Assembly: GCA_023457435.1 (NCBI GenBank)
Contig: JAEWLS010000042.1
Span: 1-64,000, forward strand
Source of the DNA: Pseudomonadota bacterium
GTDB taxonomy: Bacteria > Pseudomonadota > Alphaproteobacteria > Rhizobiales > Rhizobiaceae
Direction of reading: 5' to 3'
DNA: 64,000 nt
Position numbers and translations under genes: made by a program. Below the pieces are notes generated by a model. It was not told the origin of the DNA. It saw nothing but the letters and a program-made list of their open reading frames with translations, and made no database searches. Below are positions 9,222 to 16,114 of the stretch, in pieces (the first letter of the stretch is position 1; every line of letters starts with the position of its first letter).

Positions 9222-9528
9222 CCAGCTTCAGGCCGACGATGCAGGCGACGATCAGCACGATGCAGGCGAGGCGCATGATTTCGGCCGATTCGGCGAACAG
9301 CACGATGCCGAGGATCACGGTGCCCACGGTGCCGATGCCGGTCCAGATCGCATAGGCGGTGCCGAGCGGCAGCGTCTTGAGAGCCAGGCCCAGCAGGAAC
9401 AGGCTGACGACCATCGACCCGACCGTCAGCGCCGTCGGCACCGGCCGCGTGAATCCTTCGGTGAACTTCAGGCCGACCGCCCAGCCAATTTCGGCCAGGC
9501 CGGCACCCAGCAGGTAAAGCCACGCCAT
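9211..9528 (-). CDS. sugE: SMR-family guanidinium exporter (SugE/Gdx type)
   Basis: 105 residues with four transmembrane helices. The signature segments IGWAVGLKFTEGFT, LGTAYAIWTGIGTVGT and ILGIVLF are those of the SugE/Gdx branch rather than EmrE; Glu 13 (AEIGW) is the conserved membrane glutamate. The start is the ATG with GGAG six bases upstream; an ATG four codons earlier overlaps that ribosome-binding site. Proton-coupled guanidinium export is the established role of Gdx proteins, and the riboswitch immediately upstream supports it here. Confidence 0.94.
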   Translation of the reverse strand: MAWLYLLGAGLAEIGWAVGLKFTEGFTRPVPTALTVGSMVVSLFLLGLALKTLPLGTAYAIWTGIGTVGTVILGIVLFAESAEIMRLACIVLIVACIVGLKLVTP

Positions 9529-9534
9529 CTCACA

Positions 9535-9597
9535 CTCCATCGCTCGTGCGATGAGGTCGTCCTCACCAGGTATCCGGAAGGCGGGGCCGTCCCCGCG
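9535..9597 (-). promoter_or_regulatory. Guanidine-II (mini-ykkC) riboswitch controlling sugE
   Basis: On the minus strand the leader holds hairpin A (stem GCGGGG/CCCCGC, loop ACGG, 9581-9596) and, 15 nt later, hairpin B (GGTGAGG/CCTCATC, loop ACGA, 9550-9567). Paired short hairpins with ACGR loops closed by G-C pairs define the guanidine-II class, which turns on guanidinium exporters. A third hairpin C (ATCGC/GCGAT, loop ACGA, 9539-9552) shares bases with B and abuts the GGAG ribosome-binding site. C is closed by C-G, so I read it as the expression platform, mutually exclusive with B. Confidence 0.9.
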
Positions 9598-9691
9598 GCT
9601 CGAATATAGGCGACAGCGCCTGCCGCGGCAAATGCGCGGGTTCCGTGCGCCGCGGAATGCCGCTATTGGCGTGTTGCAAACGGATGGACCC

Positions 9692-10435
9692 ATGACACCC
9701 GACCTTTCCGGCCGCATCGCCCTCGTCACCGGCGCCTCGCGCGGCATCGGCTATTTCATCGCCAGGCACCTGGCGGCGAGCGGCGCGCATGTCATCGCGG
9801 TGGCCCGCACGGTCGGCGGGCTGGAGGAACTGGACGACGAGATCCGCAGCGGCGGCAAAGGTTCGGCCACGCTTGTTCCGCTCGACCTTGCCGATTTCGC
9901 CGGCATCGACCGCCTCGGCGGCCAGATCCACGAGCGCTGGGGCAAGCTCGATATCCTCGTTGCGAACGCCGGCGTGCTCGGCGTGATCTCGCCGCTCGGT
10001 CACGTCGAGGCGAAGGTGTTCGACAAGGTCATGGCGGTGAACGTCACCTCGACTTGGCGGCTCATCCGCTCCGTCGATCCGCTGCTGCGCCTCTCCGACG
10101 CCGGGCGCGCGCTTCTGATGTCATCCGGCGCGGCGCATTCGGCGCGTGCCTTCTGGGGGCCTTACGCCGCCTCCAAGGCCGCCGTCGAGGCGATGGCGCG
10201 CTCATGGGCCGACGAAACCAAAAACATGCCGCTGCGCGTCAACGCGGTCAATCCGGGCGCTACGCGCACGGCGATGCGCGCCCAGGCCGTGCCGGGCGAA
10301 AATCCGCAGACGCTGCCGCATCCCTCGGACGTCGCCGCCGCGATCGTCGCCGTCGCCGGACCGGACCGGAGCGAGACCGGCATGATCTACGACGTTCCTC
10401 AGCGTCGATTCATCGCCTACAAAATGCCGGAATAA
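9692..10435 (+). CDS. SDR family NAD(P)-dependent oxidoreductase
   Basis: 247 residues with a Rossmann fold. The cofactor motif TGASRGIG is at 13-20, the NAG-type motif VANAGVLG follows, and the catalytic Tyr 158 and Lys 162 sit in GPYAASKA. The late segment NAVNPGATRTAMR is typical of classical SDRs. The substrate cannot be told from sequence; relatives include YciK-like and 3-oxoacyl reductases. It is divergent from sugE, with 163 bp between the two start codons. Confidence 0.9.
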   Translation: MTPDLSGRIALVTGASRGIGYFIARHLAASGAHVIAVARTVGGLEELDDEIRSGGKGSATLVPLDLADFAGIDRLGGQIHERWGKLDILVANAGVLGVISPLGHVEAKVFDKVMAVNVTSTWRLIRSVDPLLRLSDAGRALLMSSGAAHSARAFWGPYAASKAAVEAMARSWADETKNMPLRVNAVNPGATRTAMRAQAVPGENPQTLPHPSDVAAAIVAVAGPDRSETGMIYDVPQRRFIAYKMPE

Positions 10436-10504
10436 ATTCGTTCACTCGGCGGTAGGGTTTGGCGTAGTCTGTTTCATGTGCACGTCCAACCGGAGGGCAG
10501 CATC

Positions 10505-10921
10505 ATGAACGTCAGACATATTCTCGGCGCAGTCGCCTTGCTCGGCGCGGTGGCCGCCACACCGGCGCTCGCGCAGCAGACTGAGCTGAAGTCGCTGCCC
10601 GGCGGGAGTCTCATGCTCAAGGATCTGCCGGCCGCCAACGGCAATCTGCAGAACCTGCCTGGCGTGGACCTCAACATGCGTGCGCAGGGTGCCAATGGCG
10701 GCTCCAACTGCACCGAGCGCGAGGTCTCGTCGCTCGGCCTTGGCGACTATCGCCGCGGCACATTGAGCGAGTGCACCGTCGGCAACTTCTCGTTCAGTAC
10801 AGTACGGCCGTCGAGCGGCTCAGTCGCGACATCCGGGCCGATCCCGACCAATCCGTTCGACACTGGCGGCCCGCCTCCGGGCTCCGGCGGATTCGCGCCG
10901 CGACCGCACAGCATGTGGTAG
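10505..10921 (+). CDS. Secreted hypothetical protein
   Basis: 138 residues with a clear signal peptide (MNVRHILGAVALLGAVAATP, cleavage after ALA near residue 24). The mature part is Gly/Pro/Ser/Asn-rich with two cysteines (NCTERE, ECTVG) that could form a disulfide. GGAGGG lies about 8 bp upstream. I do not recognise a family. The stop is close to the start region of the PlsC-like gene, so both may be in one transcript. Confidence 0.7.
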   Translation: MNVRHILGAVALLGAVAATPALAQQTELKSLPGGSLMLKDLPAANGNLQNLPGVDLNMRAQGANGGSNCTEREVSSLGLGDYRRGTLSECTVGNFSFSTVRPSSGSVATSGPIPTNPFDTGGPPPGSGGFAPRPHSMW

Positions 10922-10994
10922 AGCGGGCTTCCGCCTGATCCCCGTCCTCATTTTCCTTGCAGCCATCGCCGCCGCTTGGGCGCTTGGCGCGCTC

Positions 10995-11609
10995 GTGCTG
11001 TCGATGGCGCGCGGTCTCAGCTACCATCAGGCGTCCTTCCTGCTGCCGCTGAAACTCCTTCACCGGATGCAGCACGGCGCAAGGGACGCGCTCCGGGCGG
11101 AGCCGCCGGTCATCTATGCCGTCCTGCACCAGTCGCGGCTCGATCCGGCGCTGATGCTCGCCTCGCTCCCGGACGACACGCTGCACATCCTCGACGAGCG
11201 CGCGTCTCGGTCGATCTGGCTCGAACCGTGGCGCGAGATGGCGCGAACCATCCCCTTCAATGCGCGCCACGTGTTCGTCAGCCGGCGGCTGGTGCGGCAC
11301 CTCAAGGGCCGGGGACGGCTCGCCGTGTATTTTCCGGACGGTATCCAGGCAGATACGAAGGCGTACCGGCTTTACCGGGCCGTCGCCCATATCGCCGTGG
11401 CGGCGGATGCGCGCATCGTCGCCATCTCGGTGCAGGGATCGCGGCGGTCGATCCTGTCGTTTCGAGGCGGCGGGCGTAGGCTTATGCCGAAGCTGAGGAT
11501 CAACGCCCTCCCCGCGCTCACGATGAAGGAGCTGGTGCAGAACTCGACGCGCGAGAACGCGACGATGGCGGGCGCGCTGTTCGATCGGGTGGCTGAGGCC
11601 GACGCCTAG
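10995..11609 (+). CDS. PlsC-like (lysophospholipid) acyltransferase family protein
   Basis: 204 residues from GTG. The HX4D acyltransferase motif appears as HQSRLDPALM, and the substrate-site motif appears as VYFPDGIQAD, a variant of the usual FPEGTR. In-frame codons directly upstream (from about 10938) encode a convincing membrane segment (LIPVLIFLAAIAAAWALG). The real protein therefore probably starts earlier, perhaps at the CTG at 10938; no in-frame ATG, GTG or TTG serves. It likely acylates a glycerolipid at the membrane. The 3' end overlaps convergent pssA by 4 bp. Confidence 0.75.
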   Translation: MLSMARGLSYHQASFLLPLKLLHRMQHGARDALRAEPPVIYAVLHQSRLDPALMLASLPDDTLHILDERASRSIWLEPWREMARTIPFNARHVFVSRRLVRHLKGRGRLAVYFPDGIQADTKAYRLYRAVAHIAVAADARIVAISVQGSRRSILSFRGGGRRLMPKLRINALPALTMKELVQNSTRENATMAGALFDRVAEADA

Positions 11610-12406
11610 CCTTTCTCAGCGGCCTCTCGCCGCTCGCGGACGGCATAGGCGCGCATGCTGAACGGCAGCATGGCGAGATAGGCAATGGCAGTCGCCGTCA
11701 TCGTGTGCCACGTGTAGTTGAACAGCAGCATCACGTAGAGCGCCGCGACCAGCAGGAACGGCACGACGACCTCGCGGCTGATCGACTTGCCGCGGCCCTT
11801 GCCGGAATAGACGCGGACGCGGCTGACCAGCAGCAGCGCCATGAATACCGTGAACGCGCAGCAGATGTAGGCGAACGCGGAGGTCAACGGCACGCCGATG
11901 AAGCCGAGATAGATCGGCAACATGACGAGGATGGCGCCAGCCGGCGCCGGCACACCGACAAAATAGTCGGATTGCCAGGCCGGCCGGTCGGGATCTTCCG
12001 CCATGACGTTGAAGCGCGCCAGCCGCAGCCCGCAGGCTATGGCGAAGAGAAGCGCGCTGATCCAGCCGATCGAACCGACCTTATCCAGAAGGAAGGCGTA
12101 CAGAACCATCGCCGGGGCGACACCGAAATTGACGATGTCGGCAAGCGAGTCCATCTGCGCACCGAACTTTGACGAGGCCCCGAGCATGCGCGCCGCGCGG
12201 CCGTCGACGAAGTCGAGCAGGGCCGCGATGATCAACAGCGCGACGGCGAGCTCGAACCGGCCCTCGAAACCGAACCTTATCCCGGTCAGCCCCGCGCAGA
12301 TCGCGAGAACCGTGATGAGGTTCGGCACCAGCATGCGCAGGGGTATCTCGCGCAGACCGGGGCCACCGGCACGGCTCGGTTCGGCGTTCGGAGCATCCCC
12401 GGCCAA
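11606..12406 (-). CDS. pssA: CDP-diacylglycerol--serine O-phosphatidyltransferase
   Basis: About 266 residues from a TTG two bases after the psd stop; an internal ATG at 12334 would give 242 and cut the family's conserved LREIPLRMLVPN start. The CDP-alcohol phosphatidyltransferase signature is complete: DGRAARML followed by GAQMDSLAD. Multiple transmembrane helices follow. It makes phosphatidylserine from CDP-diacylglycerol and serine, feeding psd. The psd-pssA order with coupling is typical of rhizobia. Confidence 0.93.
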   Translation of the reverse strand: MAGDAPNAEPSRAGGPGLREIPLRMLVPNLITVLAICAGLTGIRFGFEGRFELAVALLIIAALLDFVDGRAARMLGASSKFGAQMDSLADIVNFGVAPAMVLYAFLLDKVGSIGWISALLFAIACGLRLARFNVMAEDPDRPAWQSDYFVGVPAPAGAILVMLPIYLGFIGVPLTSAFAYICCAFTVFMALLLVSRVRVYSGKGRGKSISREVVVPFLLVAALYVMLLFNYTWHTMTATAIAYLAMLPFSMRAYAVRERREAAEKG

Positions 12407-12408
12407 GC

Positions 12409-13107
12409 TCAGGAGACTCGCACGAGCGGCCGCAGCGCGGCGTTGCCATACTCGGCGATGACGGTCTCGCCGCCTACTGCCGTCTGCCCGACCGCGACGC
12501 GCGGCACCGCACCCGCAGGCAGGTAGACGTCGAGGCGCGAACCGAAGCGGATCAGACCGAAGCGCTCGCCGACGGAGATGGCGCTGCCCGCGTCGACGAA
12601 ACAAAGGATGCGCCTCGCGACGAGCCCGGCCACCTGAACGACGGCGTAAGTGCCGAACGGTCCCTCGATGACGAGGCCGTTGCGCTCGTTCTCGACGCTC
12701 GCCTTATCCAGATCGGCGTTCAGGAACTTGCCAGGGCGATGCTCGATGCGCTCGATGCGGCCGCGCGTCGGCGCACGGTTAATGTGGCAGGAGAACACAT
12801 CCATGAAGACCGAGATGCGGGTCATCTCGCCACCGCCCAGGCCGAGTTCGCGCGGCGGAACTGCCGGTCCGACGGCCGAAACGATCCCGTCGGCCGGGCT
12901 CACGACGAGGCTGTCATCGACTGGCGTGACCCGCTGGGGATCTCGGAAGAAGTAGGTGCACCATGCGGTCAGCACCATCCCTATCCAGAACAGCGGCGCC
13001 CAGAGCAGACCGAGCACGATCGATGCGATCGCGAACGCGGCGATGAAGGGATAGCCCTCCCTGTGAATGGGCACGAGCGTCTTGCGGATCGTGTCGGCAA
13101 GCGACAT
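12409..13107 (-). CDS. psd: Phosphatidylserine decarboxylase proenzyme
   Basis: 232 residues of the short Psd class. N-terminal membrane segments occupy about 20-50. The self-cleavage site is RFGSR, with Gly 189/Ser 190 giving the pyruvoyl prosthetic group on the small chain. FMDVFSCHINRAP is the other family signature. It converts phosphatidylserine to phosphatidylethanolamine in the inner membrane. It lies immediately upstream of pssA in the same transcript. Confidence 0.95.
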   Translation of the reverse strand: MSLADTIRKTLVPIHREGYPFIAAFAIASIVLGLLWAPLFWIGMVLTAWCTYFFRDPQRVTPVDDSLVVSPADGIVSAVGPAVPPRELGLGGGEMTRISVFMDVFSCHINRAPTRGRIERIEHRPGKFLNADLDKASVENERNGLVIEGPFGTYAVVQVAGLVARRILCFVDAGSAISVGERFGLIRFGSRLDVYLPAGAVPRVAVGQTAVGGETVIAEYGNAALRPLVRVS

Positions 13108-13206
13108 GTCGGGGCATCCGTTGGTCGAACGGTCTGCTTATCGAAAACCGCCCGGGCCCGCAACGAAACTGGGCGCGACAGGTTGCACCCGAGATCGCAA
13201 ACCTCG

Positions 13207-13719
13207 CTATTGTCCGCCGCCGCCGATATAGTCGGCCTTGGACAATGGCACGCCCGTGTGTCGAAGGATGTCGTATGCCGTCGTCACGTGGAAGAAGAAG
13301 TTAGGCAGCGCGAACTGAAGCACGTAGTTCGCGCCGTCGTAGCGCAGTTCGCCGCGACGGGTCTTGATCACCACTTCGTTCGCCGCGCCGGCATCCATCG
13401 CCTCCCGCGGCGTGGCCTCGAGAAAATCGACCGTGGCGCGAATGCGCGCCTGCATGTCGGCGAATGTCACCTCGTTGTCAGGCATCGCGACGTTCTCGAC
13501 CCCGGCGACGCGCACGGGCACGAACTTCGCCGTGTCGCTGGCGCGCTGGACCTGCCCGGTGAGCGGCAGCATGTCCTCGAACAGCCGGGCTTCGGTCAAG
13601 GCAGCGTGGCTCAAGCCGTTCTCATCGGCGAATACCTGCCCTTTCTGGAGGATGTGCGACAGGCTGCGAAGCCCGCGCAGGAAAACTGGGACGCTGACTT
13701 CGTAAAGCGACAGTGACAT
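13207..13719 (-). CDS. DUF1993 domain-containing protein
   Basis: 170 residues, all-helical four-helix-bundle pattern resembling the DinB fold, with the DUF1993 landmarks MSLSLYEVSVPVF at the N terminus and LPNFFFHVTTAYDILR near the C terminus. The start is preceded by GGAGAACCTCG. It follows the ABC exporter gene by 25 bp, so it is probably the third gene of the arsR operon. Function is unknown. Confidence 0.85.
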   Translation of the reverse strand: MSLSLYEVSVPVFLRGLRSLSHILQKGQVFADENGLSHAALTEARLFEDMLPLTGQVQRASDTAKFVPVRVAGVENVAMPDNEVTFADMQARIRATVDFLEATPREAMDAGAANEVVIKTRRGELRYDGANYVLQFALPNFFFHVTTAYDILRHTGVPLSKADYIGGGGQ

Positions 13720-13744
13720 CGAGGTTCTCCAGACTCCAAACGGA

Positions 13745-15658
13745 CTATTCGCCGGGTTGCACTTCGGGTGTGCGGCGGCGCACCAGCACCCCGTCGGCAT
13801 CGCCGGCGCGCGCAGCGCGCAGCCGCTCCTCCGCCTCGCTCGCCTCGCGCTGCCGGTCCCACATCGAGCGATATAGCCCGTTCTCGGCGAGCAGCGCACG
13901 GTGTGTTCCGCGCTCGGCGATGCGTCCGTCGCGCAGCACGATGATCTCGTCGGCGGAAATCACCGTCGACAGGCGGTGCGCGATGACCAGCGTCGTGCGT
14001 CCGCGGCTGACGATGTCGAGCGCTGCCTGGATTTCCTGCTCGGTGTGGCTGTCGAGCGCCGAGGTGGCCTCGTCGAGGATCAGGATCGGCGGCGCCTTGA
14101 GGATCGTCCGCGCGATGGCGACGCGCTGCTTCTCGCCGCCGGAGAGCTTCAGGCCGCGCTCCCCGACCATCGTCTTGTAGCCGTGCGGCAGCCGCTCGAT
14201 GAAATCGCCGATCTGGGCCAGCCGCGCCGCCTCGTGCACCTCCTCGTCGGTCGCCTCCGGGCGGCCGTAGCGAATGTTGTAGGCGATGGTGTCGTTGAAC
14301 AGGACGGTGTCCTGCGGGACCATGCCGATCGCGGCGCGCAGGCTCTTCTGCGTCACTTGCGAGATGTCCTGCCCGTCGACCGTGATGGAGCCCGACTGGA
14401 CGTCATAGAACCGGAACAACAGGCGCGAGATGGTCGACTTGCCGGCGCCGGACGGACCGACGATGGCGACCGTGCGGCCTGCCGGAACCTCGAAGGACAC
14501 GCCCTTGAGGATGCGGCGCTCAGGGTCATAGGAGAAATGCACGTCGTCGAAGCGGATGGCGCCGGCGCTGACGGCCAGCGGCCGGGCGCCCGGCGCGTCC
14601 TTTACCTCGGCCGGAACGTCGAGCAGGTCGAACATCGCCTCGATGTCGGCAGCGCCCTGGCGAATCTCGCGATAGAGCATGCCGATGAAATTCAGCGGGA
14701 TCGACAGCTGGATCAGCATCGCGTTGATGAACACGAAGTCGCCGAGGGTCTGCGTACCCTGCTGCACCTGCCATGCCGACATGGCCATGGCGACCGCCAT
14801 GCCGACGCCGAGGATGACGCCCTGGCCGAAGTTCAGCCAGCCTAGCGAGGTCCAGTTGCGCGTCGCGGCGCTCTCGTAGCGCGCCATCGAGCGGTCGAAG
14901 CGCGACGCCTCCATGGCTTCGTTGCCGAAATACTTGACCGTCTCGTAGTTGAGCAGCGAGTCGATCGCCTTGGTGTTGGCGTCGGTGTCGCTCTCGTTCA
15001 TCTGCTTGCGGATGCCGATGCGCCAGTCGGTCGCCCAGACAGAGTACCAGATGTAGAGCCCGACGGTGACGGCGATAACCGCGACGTAGCTGATGCCGTA
15101 GACGAAGCCGAACACCGCGGCCGTCAGCGCGAATTCGAGGATCGTCGGAAGCGTGTTGAGGATGGTGAAGCGCACCACCGTCTCGATGCCCTTCACGCCG
15201 CGCTCGATGACGCGCGACAGACCGCCGGTGCGGCGCTCCAGGTGGAAGCGCAGCGACAGTTCGTGCATGTGCACGAAGGTTCGGTGCGCGAGCTGCCGTA
15301 CGGCATGCTGTCCGACGCGGGCGAAAAGCGCGTCGCGAAGCTGGTTGAACCCCATCTGGACGACGCGGACCACGTTGTAGGCGATGACCAGCATCAGCGG
15401 CGCGACCAGCACCGGTGGCAGCCAGTCCGGCGCGGTGCCGCCGCCCCGCCCGTCCAGCGCGTCTGTCGCCCACTTGAAGAAGTACGGCACCAGCAGCAGC
15501 ACGAGCTTGGCGACGACGAGGAACAGCGTCGCCCACACCACCCGCATCTTCAGGTCGGTGCGGTCGGACGGCCACATGTACGGCCAGAGATTGCCAAGCG
15601 TTGCGAAGAGCGAGCCGGAATCGGCTGAAACTGTCTTCTTCTGGGGGTTCGCGGCCAA
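13745..15658 (-). CDS. Atm1-type ABC exporter (fused membrane and ATPase domains)
   Basis: 637 residues. A six-helix exporter domain (about 30-340) contains the Atm1/HMT1 segment LLNYETVKYFGNEAMEA, followed by a nucleotide-binding domain with Walker A GPSGAGKST (about 400-408), signature LSGGEKQR (about 504) and Walker B ILILDEATSALDS. Bacterial Atm1 homologues export glutathione-metal conjugates; the mitochondrial ones serve Fe-S and cytosolic iron biology. The gene sits 32 bp downstream of a cysteine-rich ArsR regulator, which favours a metal or metalloid detoxification role here (inference). Confidence 0.92.
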   Translation of the reverse strand: MAANPQKKTVSADSGSLFATLGNLWPYMWPSDRTDLKMRVVWATLFLVVAKLVLLLVPYFFKWATDALDGRGGGTAPDWLPPVLVAPLMLVIAYNVVRVVQMGFNQLRDALFARVGQHAVRQLAHRTFVHMHELSLRFHLERRTGGLSRVIERGVKGIETVVRFTILNTLPTILEFALTAAVFGFVYGISYVAVIAVTVGLYIWYSVWATDWRIGIRKQMNESDTDANTKAIDSLLNYETVKYFGNEAMEASRFDRSMARYESAATRNWTSLGWLNFGQGVILGVGMAVAMAMSAWQVQQGTQTLGDFVFINAMLIQLSIPLNFIGMLYREIRQGAADIEAMFDLLDVPAEVKDAPGARPLAVSAGAIRFDDVHFSYDPERRILKGVSFEVPAGRTVAIVGPSGAGKSTISRLLFRFYDVQSGSITVDGQDISQVTQKSLRAAIGMVPQDTVLFNDTIAYNIRYGRPEATDEEVHEAARLAQIGDFIERLPHGYKTMVGERGLKLSGGEKQRVAIARTILKAPPILILDEATSALDSHTEQEIQAALDIVSRGRTTLVIAHRLSTVISADEIIVLRDGRIAERGTHRALLAENGLYRSMWDRQREASEAEERLRAARAGDADGVLVRRRTPEVQPGE

Positions 15659-15690
15659 GGGTGCGTTTCCGTAGTTTCTTGTCGTTCAGA

Positions 15691-16017
15691 TTACATCGAG
15701 CACGGCTGGTTAGGGCCGGTGCAACACGTCTCCAGCAGCCCGGAGAAACGCGCCGACAGCGCCGATATCGCCTCGCGGTCGATAGTGTAGAGCGAGCGCG
15801 GACCGTCAGGCTGCATCTTCACCAGGCCGGCTTCGACCAGCACCTTGAGGTGTTGGGAGACCGTCGACTGGGCGAGATCCAGTTGGCCCACCACGTCCTT
15901 GCAGCAGCACCGCTCGTTCGCGGCGAGCACGGATACGATCTCCAGCCGCGCCGGGTGCGAAAGCGCGCCAAGGCGGGTGGCCAGCTGAACAATCTCGTCA
16001 TGCGCGACCGATATCAT
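15691..16017 (-). CDS. ArsR family metalloregulatory repressor
   Basis: 108-residue winged helix protein. The recognition region reads LDLAQSTVSQHLKVL. The sensor-type cysteines occur at ERCCCKDV (residues 36-40), which lines up with the ELCVCDL metal site of ArsR, and again at the C terminus (ETCCTG, PC). It is first in an operon with the Atm1-type exporter and DUF1993. A perfect 11-bp inverted repeat covers its start codon, so autoregulation is likely. Arsenite or another thiophilic metal is the probable inducer (inference). Confidence 0.92.
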   Translation of the reverse strand: MISVAHDEIVQLATRLGALSHPARLEIVSVLAANERCCCKDVVGQLDLAQSTVSQHLKVLVEAGLVKMQPDGPRSLYTIDREAISALSARFSGLLETCCTGPNQPCSM

Positions 16018-16044
16018 CGTTCATCGTCGATATACGATGAACGA
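16017..16044 (-). promoter_or_regulatory. Palindromic operator at the arsR start
   Basis: An 11-bp perfect inverted repeat (TCGTTCATCGT / ACGATGAACGA) with a six-base CGATAT centre begins in the start codon of the ArsR gene and runs upstream. Size and symmetry fit an ArsR dimer site. No T-run follows, so it is not a terminator. Confidence 0.7.
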
Positions 16045-16060
16045 CCGTTGCGCAACGTCC

Positions 16061-16094
16061 GAAATGAAAGGGGCCACCGCATGGCGGCAGCCCC
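16061..16094 (-). terminator. Terminator after the LysM repeat protein gene
   Basis: On the minus strand an interrupted stem GGGGC-CCGC / GCGG-GCCCC with CAT loop is followed by TTTCATTTC, about 20 bp past the stop of the upstream gene. It separates that gene from arsR. Confidence 0.6.
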
Positions 16095-16114
16095 CTCGGT
16101 CGAATGGATGCGTC

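Noticed and set aside
9539..9552. Third ACGA hairpin as a third guanidine aptamer stem
   Set aside because: It is closed by a C-G pair instead of the class G-C pair and shares bases with hairpin B, so an expression-platform role fits better.
16017..16044. Inverted repeat at arsR as a terminator
   Set aside because: No T-run on either strand and it covers the arsR start codon; a regulator site is the better reading.
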